Of a stretch of DNA of 64,000 bases, positions 34,832-43,151 are shown piece by piece; position 1 is the stretch's first letter; every line of letters begins with the position of its first letter. The notes under the pieces are model-generated. The model worked only from the letters and a program-made list of their open reading frames with translations. It ran no database searches and was not told where the DNA came from. The DNA lies in contig NZ_RRYH01000005.1 in the NCBI RefSeq assembly GCF_004010155.1, forward strand, positions 62,001-126,000, written 5' to 3'. Made by a program: the position numbers and the translations under genes. The stretch is from Solirhodobacter olei (GTDB lineage: Bacteria > Pseudomonadota > Alphaproteobacteria > Rhodobacterales > Rhodobacteraceae).

Positions 34832-37800
34832 TCAGGCACGCATTGCCCGGGCGGGCGGCCGGCCGGCGACGCGGCTGCCGGCAGGCTGCCCGCCCTCCTC
34901 CGCATCGTTGCCGAGGCGGAAGCGGGCGACCAGGGTAGAGAGGCCCTCCGCTTCCTGGCGCAGCGCGTGGCCGTCGGCCGTGGCCTGATCGACCATGGCG
35001 GCGTTCTGCTGGGTGACCTCCGCCAGCGCATTCGCACCGGTGCTGATCTCGGAGATGCCGGTCGATTGCTCGTCCTGGGCCGAGGCGATGCCGGAGACCA
35101 GGGTGGAGATATGCGACGCCGAGGAGAGGATGCTCTGCAGCGCCTCGCCGGCCTCGCCGACCAGCCGCACGCCGTGATCGACATGGCCGGAGGAGGTCGA
35201 GATCAGCGTCTCGATCTCCTTGGCGGCTTCGGAGGAGCGCTGCGCGAGGTCGCGGACCTCTGAGGCGACGACCGCGAAGCCGCGGCCAGCCTCGCCCGCG
35301 CGGGCGGCCTCGACCCCGGCGTTGAGCGCAAGGAGGTTGGTCTGGAATGCGATGTTGTCGATCAGCCCGACGATGCGGACGATCTGGCTGGAGGATTTCT
35401 GGATCTCGCCCATCGCGTCGACGGCCTGCGACATCACCCTGCCCGAGGCCTCCGCCTCGCCCTGGGCGCCGCGTACGGCCTGATCAGCCTCGTTGGCGCC
35501 GGCGGCGGTGGTGCGGACACTGGTGGAAAGCTCCTCCAGCGCGGCGCTGGTCTCCTCCAGCGTCGCAGCCTGGTTTTCGGTGCGGCGCGAGAGATCGTCG
35601 GAAGCCTTGGCGATGCGCATGGCACCGTCGTTGATGTGCGCGACCGCCATTCGCAACTGGGTGACGACGCCATGCAGCTTCGCGCGAGCGGAGTTGAAAT
35701 CGTGGCGGACCTGTTCGTATTCGGCACCGAAGGGCCGATCGAGCTCGGTCGTCAGATCGCCCTCGGCGAGCGCCGAGAGGCCTCGGCTCAGGTCCTCGAC
35801 CACGAGCCGCTGCGCCTCGGCGCGCTCCAGCGTCTCGGCCTCCGCGGCCTTGCGCGCGGCCTCGATCCGGGTGACGTCGGTGCCGATCTCGACGATCCGG
35901 TCGAGCTTGCCCTGATGGCTGAAGATCGGGTTCATCGCCACCTCGACAATGACCTCGCCACCCGCCTTGGTGGGGCGCACCACCTTGCGGTTCACCGTCA
36001 GCCCGCCCTTCAGGCGCTGCATGCCGATCCGTGTATCCTCGTTCGGACCGAAGAGCTGCTCGAAGGTGCGGCCCCTGGCCTCCTGCCCCCAGCAGAAGAT
36101 CTCGGTGAACTTGTCATTGGCCTTGATCAGGCGGAACTCGGAATCGTATTCGAGCATCGCCTGGTTGCGGCGGATCGCCTCCATGATCGAGGCGTTGATC
36201 CGGGCCTCGCGGACATCCAGCCAGTGCAGCGAGGCGCCGATGTAGTTGCCATCGTCGTCGAGGATCGCCTGGATCGAGACCTGCAGCCGCGATTCGCCCA
36301 GCGCTATGTCGGCGACACAGGGCAGGTTCGCCGGATCCGAGAACAGGCGTTCCTGCCGGTCGGCATCGATACGGAAGCGGTCGACCGACTGGCCGATCAG
36401 CCGCTCGGGGTCGAAGTCGGGCCAGTTTGCGCGCATCGCGTCTATGTTGTCGCGGAAGATCTGTTTCAGCTCGGTGTTGTAATCGACGATACCGCGCTCG
36501 CGGTCGACCAGCATCATCGCCGCCGAGGAGGTGGTGAAGGCGCGCGCCTTGAAAAGCGCCATCTGCGCCGCAGCCTCGTTCTCCTTCAGCTTGGTTCGGA
36601 ACGCCTCGAGGTTTCGGGCGATGGCGCCCGTCTCGTCGCGCCGCCCGATATAGGGCACGTCGAAATCGTAGTCCTTCGCCGCGATCCGGTCCATCGCCTG
36701 GCCCACCGTCACCAGTGGCCGGACGATGCTGCGCGCGATGGCAAGGCCGATCAGCACCGCTGCCAGCGCCGCCACGGCCATCATGGCCAGGCTGTGCGTG
36801 CGCAGTCGCGTCACATCGGCGAGCAGTTCGGCCCGGTCCTCTGCAGCGACAACGGCCCAGTGATTGCCGAAAAGATCGAAGGACCGGTAGGCGACCACGG
36901 AGGGCGCGCCGTCGATGAAGCCGCGGCCGTCGAGGTCGAGCCCGGTCTTGCCGGCGGCGGCCCGTCCCACGTCGGGGTCCTTCGGCATCGGGTTCAGCAT
37001 CGCGTCGACCGTGGCCAGCATCGGGGATCCGCTGCGGCGCAGCCCGTCCGCCCCGATCAGCACAAGCTGACCGGTCCGTCCCAGACCGACAAGGTTGGCG
37101 ACGATGGCGTTGACGCGGTCGGCCGAAAGCTCGATCGCCAGCACCCCCAGCAGGGTGCCGTTTTCCGCCTTCACCGGGGTCGCGAGGAAGGCCACGGCCG
37201 CGCCGCCCGTGGGCTCGAAATGGCTGAAATCGATGAAGACCGGCTTGCCGTCGCTTGATTGCATCGCCCTGCGGAAGGCCTGACCCAGCCCGGATTGCGC
37301 CCAGGGGCCGGTGCGCAGGTTGGTGGCGAAGTCCTTCTCCTTCGTGAGGGCATAGACCACGTTTCCCTTGGCATCGGCGAGGATCACGTCGTGATAGCCG
37401 CGGACCGCCGCCAGGTCGCGGAAATGCCCATTGAAGCGCTGATGCGCCTGCGACCACTGCGACCCGTCGCCGGCATTGTCGGTCTTGCCCGCGCCGGCCG
37501 CGCCCGCGGGCAATGTGGGCGGGTAATGCTGCTGCAGATAGCTGACCGGATCGCCCGGGATGGCGTTCCAGCCGGCCTGAAACTGCAGCAGCGCCTGAAC
37601 GGTGGACGGGTCGCCCGCCGTCAGCGTCAGGTTGGCAGCGACCCGTCGAAAGAGCGCCTGCACCGCCTCTGCCCGCACCTGCGCGACCAGGGCGAGGCGC
37701 TGCCCCGCCTCGGCGCGAAGCGACCTGCTCGCGCCTTCGTAACTGAAGAGGGCGATCACGGCCGATACGATGATCACCACAAGTGCGCTGAGAAAGGGGA

Positions 37801-37834
37801 TGCGCACAGCGAGCGAGTTACGGTTGAACGTCAT
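34832..37834 (-). CDS. methyl-accepting chemotaxis protein with Cache, HAMP and two PAS domains
   Basis: Membrane chemoreceptor of 1000 residues. Order: transmembrane helix at about 10-32, a large periplasmic Cache-type sensor to about 310, a second helix (MMAVAALAAVLIGLAIARSI), HAMP, PAS (SSAAMMLVDRERGIVDYN), PAS (YDSEFRLIKANDKFTEIF), a second HAMP (ALAEGDLTTELDRPFGAEYE), then the signalling domain with tip FAVVASEVRDLAQRSSEAA. No C-terminal CheR-binding pentapeptide is seen. ATG 37834 has GGAG upstream; a start at 37897 lacks one. Most such receptors sense small ligands outside and redox or heme/FAD inside; the ligand is unknown. It is a single gene, no che cluster nearby. Confidence 0.9.
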   Translation of the reverse strand: MTFNRNSLAVRIPFLSALVVIIVSAVIALFSYEGASRSLRAEAGQRLALVAQVRAEAVQALFRRVAANLTLTAGDPSTVQALLQFQAGWNAIPGDPVSYLQQHYPPTLPAGAAGAGKTDNAGDGSQWSQAHQRFNGHFRDLAAVRGYHDVILADAKGNVVYALTKEKDFATNLRTGPWAQSGLGQAFRRAMQSSDGKPVFIDFSHFEPTGGAAVAFLATPVKAENGTLLGVLAIELSADRVNAIVANLVGLGRTGQLVLIGADGLRRSGSPMLATVDAMLNPMPKDPDVGRAAAGKTGLDLDGRGFIDGAPSVVAYRSFDLFGNHWAVVAAEDRAELLADVTRLRTHSLAMMAVAALAAVLIGLAIARSIVRPLVTVGQAMDRIAAKDYDFDVPYIGRRDETGAIARNLEAFRTKLKENEAAAQMALFKARAFTTSSAAMMLVDRERGIVDYNTELKQIFRDNIDAMRANWPDFDPERLIGQSVDRFRIDADRQERLFSDPANLPCVADIALGESRLQVSIQAILDDDGNYIGASLHWLDVREARINASIMEAIRRNQAMLEYDSEFRLIKANDKFTEIFCWGQEARGRTFEQLFGPNEDTRIGMQRLKGGLTVNRKVVRPTKAGGEVIVEVAMNPIFSHQGKLDRIVEIGTDVTRIEAARKAAEAETLERAEAQRLVVEDLSRGLSALAEGDLTTELDRPFGAEYEQVRHDFNSARAKLHGVVTQLRMAVAHINDGAMRIAKASDDLSRRTENQAATLEETSAALEELSTSVRTTAAGANEADQAVRGAQGEAEASGRVMSQAVDAMGEIQKSSSQIVRIVGLIDNIAFQTNLLALNAGVEAARAGEAGRGFAVVASEVRDLAQRSSEAAKEIETLISTSSGHVDHGVRLVGEAGEALQSILSSASHISTLVSGIASAQDEQSTGISEISTGANALAEVTQQNAAMVDQATADGHALRQEAEGLSTLVARFRLGNDAEEGGQPAGSRVAGRPPARAMRA

Positions 37835-38156
37835 GATCTCCACCACGAAGGGACGGCGGGACCGGCCGGCGCCCGCTGGACCCCGTCCTATCGTCATTTC
37901 GTGTATGGCTGCTTAACCGCGCCCCGGCCCAGGGCCTTGTGCCGTCGTGATAACGGGCGATGAGCCCTTCAGGGCCCCAGCCAAACCGTCTTTCCGCGGC
38001 AGGGATTGTCGGCTAGCCTCGGCGCATGTTTGCCGATGAGTAGATTTGGCGACATTCTGCCCGGGCCTGGGTGAGAGTGTATCGCGCGTTGGTTTGTAGG
38101 ACGACCGCGGTCGAGACGTAGAGTTGCCGTCCGTTGCGGCGTTAGGAGACAAATCA
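37835..38156. other. 322-base intergenic region between chemoreceptor and PAP2 genes
   Basis: Divergent genes share this gap, so both promoters should be here. I see no convincing -35/-10 pair, operator or hairpin. TAGGAGAC at 38143-38150 is the ribosome site of the PAP2 gene. Confidence 0.4.
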
Positions 38157-38717
38157 ATGACACGTACCACCCTGGCCACCGCGGGCCTGATCGCCCTGAT
38201 GTCCGCAAGCGCGCTGACCCCGCTTCCTGCCCAGGCGGCCAACAGGAAGGCCTGGGACCACGGCTCGACCGCCTTGGCGCTCGGCCTTGGCGCGCTGGCC
38301 GCCGGGAGTACGCTGGCGAAGTCGGACGCCCCCGGCGCCTGGCAGCTGGCCTATACGATCGGGTCCACGTTCCTTGCGACAGAGGCCCTGAAGGCGGCGA
38401 TCAAGGAGCAGCGGCCGGATGGTTCGGGCAACGACAGCTTCCCTTCCGGACACACGTCGATGGCATTCGCGGCCGCGACCTATTTCAATATCCGCTACGG
38501 CCACGAATATCCGCAGTACGTGCCCTGGGTATACGGCGCGGCGGCGCTGACCGGCGTCGCCCGGGTCGAGGCGAAGAAGCATTATGCGCAGGACGTGGTC
38601 GCCGGGGCCGCGCTCGGATGGGTGCTGGCGCGATATTTCACGACGTCGCAGGACGCCCAGGTCACGGTTGCGCCGACGGCGGATGGTGCTGCGGTGACCT
38701 TCACCCAGCACTTCTGA
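38157..38717 (+). CDS. PAP2-superfamily phosphatase, exported
   Basis: Protein of 186 residues with a signal peptide (MTRTTLATAGLIALMSASAL, then PAQA). All three PAP2 motifs are present: KEQRPDG, FPSGHTSM and ARVEAKKHYAQDVVAG, with the catalytic His pair and Asp. It should remove phosphate from phosphatidic acid, undecaprenyl-PP or a sugar phosphate on the periplasmic side. ATG 38157 follows GGAGACAAATCA. It stands 7 bases before a diacylglycerol kinase gene, so the pair may cycle phosphatidic acid and diacylglycerol. Confidence 0.88.
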   Translation: MTRTTLATAGLIALMSASALTPLPAQAANRKAWDHGSTALALGLGALAAGSTLAKSDAPGAWQLAYTIGSTFLATEALKAAIKEQRPDGSGNDSFPSGHTSMAFAAATYFNIRYGHEYPQYVPWVYGAAALTGVARVEAKKHYAQDVVAGAALGWVLARYFTTSQDAQVTVAPTADGAAVTFTQHF

Positions 38718-38724
38718 CGCGCGG

Positions 38725-39084
38725 ATGGGAAAGCTGCGGGCAAGGATCGCCTCTTTCCGCTTCGCCGGGCGCGGCCTGGCGGTTCTTGTCCGCCAGCCGA
38801 ATGCGATCATTCACCTGTGCGCCGCCGCAATCGTCATCAGCCTTGCCGCGGCATACCGGGTCACGCCGGGCGACTGGATCGCCCTGATCCTTGCCATGAC
38901 ACTGGTTCTTGCGGCGGAGGCCATGAACACCGCGCTGGAGCGCGTCGTCGACCTGGCGAGCCCCGAATGGAGCGCGCTCGCACGCGACGCAAAGGATCTC
39001 GCCGCGGCCTCCGTGCTGATCTGCTCCATCGGCGCGGCCTGCACCGGCGCGGTGGTCTTCTGGCCCTACGTCTTCGGCCCGTGA
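38725..39084 (+). CDS. dgkA: diacylglycerol kinase
   Basis: Small integral membrane kinase of 119 residues that phosphorylates diacylglycerol to phosphatidic acid. Three hydrophobic segments and the family motif EAMNTALERVVDL with the catalytic Glu are clear. The N-terminal amphipathic helix FAGRGLAVLVRQPNAIIHL is typical. Second gene after the PAP2 phosphatase. Confidence 0.9.
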   Translation: MGKLRARIASFRFAGRGLAVLVRQPNAIIHLCAAAIVISLAAAYRVTPGDWIALILAMTLVLAAEAMNTALERVVDLASPEWSALARDAKDLAAASVLICSIGAACTGAVVFWPYVFGP

Positions 39085-39100
39085 TCCCGGGGGGACGGTC

Positions 39101-39454
<354 letters not shown>

Positions 39455-39543
39455 CTATCTAGCCCAGCTTCCCCGGCCCCGCCACCCCTCTGTTGGAAAG
39501 ACGGCGGAGGTGGCAGAATGTTACGAAAGCGAGGGAGGCTGGC

Positions 39544-40146
39544 ATGGCGCTGAAGGTGATCGGAACGGGATTCGGACGGACGGGAACGGATTCGATGCGC
39601 GAGGCGCTGGGGATCCTCGGCTTCGGCCCCTGCCATCACATGCTGGAGATCATCGCGCATGAGACGCAGCGCGACCGCTGGCGGGCGCTTGCCGCGGGCG
39701 GGACGCCGGATTGGGAGCATCTCTTCGAAGGCTACGTCTCCTGCGTCGACTGGCCCTCGGCCTTTTACTGGCGCGAGATCGTGGCGACCTATCCCGAGGC
39801 CCGGGTGATCCTGACCTGGCGCGATCCGGAGAGCTGGTGGCGGAGCTTCTCGGGCACCATCCTGAAGCATCTGACCGGCGAGGGGGACCCCGACACGCTG
39901 GGCCGGATGCTGATCGCGCGGCAGGTGTTCGGCGGCCGGCCGGACGACCGCGAGCATGCCATCGCCACCTACCGCGCGAATGTCGAGGCGGTGATGGCCG
40001 AGGTGCCGCCGGGCCGCCTCCTCGTGCATAGGCTGGGCGACGGCTGGGGATCGCTCTGTGCCCATCTCGGCGTGCCGGTGCCCGATGTGCCCTATCCGCA
40101 TGCCAATACCACCGAGGTCTTCAACGCCCGTATCCCGGCGCGCTGA
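39544..40146 (+). CDS. sulfotransferase-family protein (small)
   Basis: Protein of 200 residues in the eukaryote-like sulfotransferase group common in alphaproteobacteria. The PAPS 5'-phosphosulfate loop is VIGTGFGRTGTDSMREAL; the 3'-phosphate part ARVILTWRDPESWWRSFSG follows. ATG 39544 has GGAG 6 bases upstream. The acceptor is unknown; many members act on sugars or lipids, and some may not be real sulfotransferases. Confidence 0.85.
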   Translation: MALKVIGTGFGRTGTDSMREALGILGFGPCHHMLEIIAHETQRDRWRALAAGGTPDWEHLFEGYVSCVDWPSAFYWREIVATYPEARVILTWRDPESWWRSFSGTILKHLTGEGDPDTLGRMLIARQVFGGRPDDREHAIATYRANVEAVMAEVPPGRLLVHRLGDGWGSLCAHLGVPVPDVPYPHANTTEVFNARIPAR

Positions 40147-40155
40147 GGCTAACGT

Positions 40156-40185
40156 GTAGGAGGCTGGCGGGTAGGAGGCTGGCGG
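40156..40185. repeat. two tandem copies of a 15-bp unit
   Basis: GTAGGAGGCTGGCGG is present twice in a row, followed by a partial GGCTGAGGCT. It lies just upstream of the SOS promoter. Confidence 0.85.
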
Positions 40186-40194
40186 GGCTGAGGC

Positions 40195-40222
40195 TTGCCC
40201 GGCGGCGCGCATGTTCTATAAT
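40195..40222 (+). promoter_or_regulatory. sigma-70 promoter overlapping the SOS box
   Basis: TTGCCC (40195-40200), 16-base spacer, perfect TATAAT (40217-40222). The start would fall at or next to A40230, the first base of the ATG, giving a leaderless message. Confidence 0.7.
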
Positions 40223-40227
40223 TGTTC
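40213..40227 (+). promoter_or_regulatory. LexA (SOS) box, alphaproteobacterial type
   Basis: GTTCTATAATTGTTC is an exact GTTC-N7-GTTC direct repeat, the known LexA site of alphaproteobacteria. The -10 hexamer sits inside it, so LexA would block polymerase directly. Confidence 0.82.
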
Positions 40228-40229
40228 TC

Positions 40230-40676
40230 ATGCAGCCGCTTGATTCCACCTCGCCTCCGCCGGGGCGCTGGCCGCGCCCGCCCTCCTGCCTGCCCGCCGG
40301 GCGGCTGGGCGAGCCGCCGAACGGCGCGCGGGTCGCCGTCGCCGGGCTGGTCCTGGTGCGGCAGCGGCCGGGCACGTCCAAGGGCGTGGTCTTCCTGACG
40401 CTGGAGGACGAGACCGGGGTCTGCAATGTCGTGGTCTGGGCCAAGATGTTCGAGCGGTTCCGCCGCGCGGTGATCGCGGGCCGGCTCTTGCGCGTCACCG
40501 GCCGGCTACAGCGCGAGGCCGGGGTGGTGCATCTGGTGGCCGAGCGGATCGAGGATCTGTCGCATCTGCTCGACGAGCTGCTGAACCCCGGCTTTGCCGA
40601 ACGGATCGAGGCGGCGGATCAGGCGGGCCGCGCCCCGCGCCCTCTGCCTGAGCCCCCGCCGGAACACGCCGGCTGA
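40230..40676 (+). CDS. orphan C-terminal OB-fold of error-prone polymerase DnaE2, SOS-controlled
   Basis: Protein of 148 residues. From about residue 30 it reads as the end of DnaE2: GARVAVAGLVLVRQRPGTSK, VVFLTLEDETGVCNVVVWAK, LRVTGRLQREAGVVHLVAER and IEDLSHLLDELL. Full DnaE2 has over 1000 residues and polymerase, PHP and fingers domains, all missing here. No imuA or imuB is nearby. The first about 25 residues (Pro-rich) match nothing. ATG 40230 directly follows a SOS box and -10 element. Either a large deletion fused the operator of an imuA-imuB-dnaE2 operon to its last domain, or this is a kept SOS-induced DNA-binding protein. The frame is intact. Confidence 0.7.
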   Translation: MQPLDSTSPPPGRWPRPPSCLPAGRLGEPPNGARVAVAGLVLVRQRPGTSKGVVFLTLEDETGVCNVVVWAKMFERFRRAVIAGRLLRVTGRLQREAGVVHLVAERIEDLSHLLDELLNPGFAERIEAADQAGRAPRPLPEPPPEHAG

Positions 40677-40795
40677 ACACCTGGGCAGGTCCCCGCGCGG
40701 CTGACCTCCGACCCCGCCCCTTCACGCGCTTATGTGCTTCCCCGGTCGGGGGCGAGCCGTTATCGTAGCGCGAAAACCGGAGCCCGGGCAGACAG

Positions 40796-41368
40796 ATGCG
40801 CACCCTCCTTCCCCTCCTCGCCCTGCTGCCGCTCCTGGCCGGCTGCGGCTCCGCCGCGTCGCAGGACCCGCTGCTGAAACCCGACGCGCTGGGGACGCGC
40901 TCTCTCGCCCCCGAGCTGATCCGCTCCGACGCCAACACGCCGCCCTCCTCCAAGGCCGGGCAATGCTGGGCCGATGCCGTGACCCCGGCGATCTATGAAA
41001 CCGATACCGAGCACCAGCAGGTCCGAGCCGCCCGCCCGGCCCGCGACGGCCATCCGGCGGAACCGGCGGAGTTCCAGACCATCGTGCGCCAGCGCATCGT
41101 GAAGGATCGCGAGAAGGTCTGGTTCCGCACCCCCTGCCCGGCCGAGATGACGCCGGATTTCATCGGCTCGCTGCAGCGGGCGCTGCTGGCGCGGGGCTAT
41201 TACCGGGGCGCGCTGACCGGGGTGATGGACCGGCCGACCCGGGCCGCGCTGCGCCGCTACCAGGACCAGCTCGGGCTCGACAGCACGATCCTTGCGCTGG
41301 GAACCGCGCGGGAGCTGGGGCTGGTCAGCTACCACCTGACCAAGGCGCAGGACGGCGGCTCCTCCTGA
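40796..41368 (+). CDS. peptidoglycan-binding-domain lipoprotein
   Basis: Protein of 190 residues with a lipobox LLAGC (Cys17), so it should be anchored in the envelope. The C-terminal half has a PG_binding_1 repeat: SLQRALLARGYYRGALTGVM and TRAALRRYQDQLGLDS. The middle part carries two further Cys (CWADAVTP and TPCPAEM) that could form a disulfide. Rhodobacteraceae have many such proteins of unknown role in wall binding. ATG 40796 has no strong ribosome site. Confidence 0.82.
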   Translation: MRTLLPLLALLPLLAGCGSAASQDPLLKPDALGTRSLAPELIRSDANTPPSSKAGQCWADAVTPAIYETDTEHQQVRAARPARDGHPAEPAEFQTIVRQRIVKDREKVWFRTPCPAEMTPDFIGSLQRALLARGYYRGALTGVMDRPTRAALRRYQDQLGLDSTILALGTARELGLVSYHLTKAQDGGSS

Positions 41369-41386
41369 GCCAGCCCGCCGGACAGC

Positions 41387-41460
41387 CTGTCACGCACCCG
41401 TGATTGTCCGTGTTGGAAACGTGAGCCGCCGTGAAGATCGGGCTGTCACACTCCTGACGG
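41387..41460 (+). promoter_or_regulatory. candidate PhoB sites upstream of acpA
   Basis: Two CTGTCAC blocks (41387-41393 and 41443-41449), each followed at an 11-base period by a looser repeat (CCGTGAT at 41398, CTGACGG at 41454). The 11-base direct-repeat period is that of PHO boxes. The second pair ends 50 bases before ATG 41510. Confidence 0.45.
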
Positions 41461-41509
41461 ATATGCGGAGCGTCCGATGCAGCAACCCCTCCGCAGGAAG
41501 GAGTCCTCG

Positions 41510-43132
41510 ATGCACTTCCCCCGTATCCTCCGGCGTGCCGCCGCCAGCGCCCTGGCGCTGAGCGCCGTGCAGGCCGCCCCGGCGCTTGCCGCCAACACCG
41601 CCACGCCGATCAAGCACCTGGTGGTGATCTTCCAGGAGAACGTCTCCTTCGACCATTACTTCGGCACCTATCCGAAGGCCGCGAACCCGGCGGGCGAGCC
41701 CGCCTTCCATGCCGCCGCCGACACCCCGAAGGATATCGACACGCTGGCCCATGCCGGGCTTCTGGACAAGAACCCGAACGCCGGTGCCGCCAACGGCGCC
41801 GATGCCGCGGGCCCGTTCAGGCTTGACCGGACCCAGGCCGGCACCGCCGACCAGAACCACGGCTATACCGCCGAACAGGCCGCCTACGACGGCTTCAAGA
41901 TGGATCTCTTCCCCAAGCACACCGGGAAGGGCACCAAGGACGGCGCGGGCGCCTTCGGCACCAAGGGCCAGGTGATGGGCTATTATGACGGCAACACCGT
42001 CACCGCGCTCTGGAACTACGCTCAGCATTACGCGATGAACGACGCGTCCTTCTCCACCACCTTCGGGCCGTCGACCCCGGGCGCGATCAACCTCGTCTCC
42101 GGCCAGACCAACGGCGTCTTCCTGCCGCCGGGCTACACGCTCGCCAAGGACGGCAGCTACGACGGCGGCCGGGTCGTTCCCGACGGCCAGGGCGGCTGGA
42201 CGATGATCTCGGACCTCGACCCCACCGGCGATGTCTGCTCGAACCCGAAATATCCGACCGCTCTGATGACCGGCAAGAACATCGGCGACATGCTGAACGC
42301 CCGGCACATCACCTGGGGCTGGTTCGAGGGCGGCTTCGACCTCGGCATGAAGAACGCCAACGGCACGACCGGCTGCAAGCGCTCGACGACCTCCTCGATC
42401 ATCAACGTGAAGTCGTCTGACTACATTCCGCACCACGAGCCGTTCCAGTACTACCCCTCGACCGCGAACCCCAAGCACCTGCGCCCCTCCTCGGTCGCGG
42501 CGATCGGCACCTCGGCGGACGGCGGCGCGAACCACCAGTACGACATTCACGACTGGTATGACGCGATGGCCGCGGGCAACCTGCCGGCGGTCAGTTTCCT
42601 GAAGGCCGCGGGCTACGAAGACGGCCATGCCGGCTATTCCGACCCGTTCGACGGACAGGAATTCATCACCAAGGCCGTGAACGAGATCCAGAAGTCGAAG
42701 TTCTGGAAGGACACGGCGATCATCGTCCTCTACGACGACTCGGACGGCTGGTACGACCACGCCCATCACGTCATCAACGCCTCCGACATCCCGCTGAAGG
42801 GCTATGACGTCCTGACCGGGAACACCTGCGAAAGCGGCACGCCGCTGCCGGGCGTGAACGGGCTTCCGGTCCAGGGCCGCTGCGGCTACGGCACCCGCCA
42901 GCCCTTCGTGGTCATCTCGCCCTACGCCAAGGTGAACTTCGTGGACCACACCGTCACCGACCAGTCGAGCGTGATGCGCTTCATCGAGGACAACTGGCTG
43001 AGCGGCGCCCGCCTCGGCGGCGGCTCGTTCGATGCCATCTCCGGCACGATCGACGGCATGTTCAACTGGGCCAAGCCCGCCGCGGGCAAGCTGATCCTCG
43101 ATCCGGCGACGGGCGAGCCCTCGAAGTCCTGA
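41510..43132 (+). CDS. acpA: AcpA-type acid phosphatase / phospholipase C family
   Basis: Exported phosphoesterase of 540 residues, PF04185 type. It has a signal peptide ending in ALAAN. Metal and catalytic motifs: HLVVIFQENVSFDHYFGTYP near residue 30, TTFGPSTPGAINLVSGQTNG in the middle, and LYDDSDGWYDHAHHVINASD in the last third. It would release phosphate from many esters, including phospholipid head groups. ATG 41510 has AAGGAG 6 bases upstream; a start at 41477 would add 11 residues before the signal peptide. It is 19 bases before a diheme peroxidase gene, a pairing known for acpA in Burkholderia. Pho-box-like repeats lie upstream. Confidence 0.88.
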   Translation: MHFPRILRRAAASALALSAVQAAPALAANTATPIKHLVVIFQENVSFDHYFGTYPKAANPAGEPAFHAAADTPKDIDTLAHAGLLDKNPNAGAANGADAAGPFRLDRTQAGTADQNHGYTAEQAAYDGFKMDLFPKHTGKGTKDGAGAFGTKGQVMGYYDGNTVTALWNYAQHYAMNDASFSTTFGPSTPGAINLVSGQTNGVFLPPGYTLAKDGSYDGGRVVPDGQGGWTMISDLDPTGDVCSNPKYPTALMTGKNIGDMLNARHITWGWFEGGFDLGMKNANGTTGCKRSTTSSIINVKSSDYIPHHEPFQYYPSTANPKHLRPSSVAAIGTSADGGANHQYDIHDWYDAMAAGNLPAVSFLKAAGYEDGHAGYSDPFDGQEFITKAVNEIQKSKFWKDTAIIVLYDDSDGWYDHAHHVINASDIPLKGYDVLTGNTCESGTPLPGVNGLPVQGRCGYGTRQPFVVISPYAKVNFVDHTVTDQSSVMRFIEDNWLSGARLGGGSFDAISGTIDGMFNWAKPAAGKLILDPATGEPSKS

Positions 43133-43151
43133 CCCGGGTAAGAGACCGCCG

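Noticed and set aside
40156-40185. Tandem repeat as start of a CRISPR array
   Set aside because: Only two adjacent 15-base copies without spacers and no cas gene in the window.
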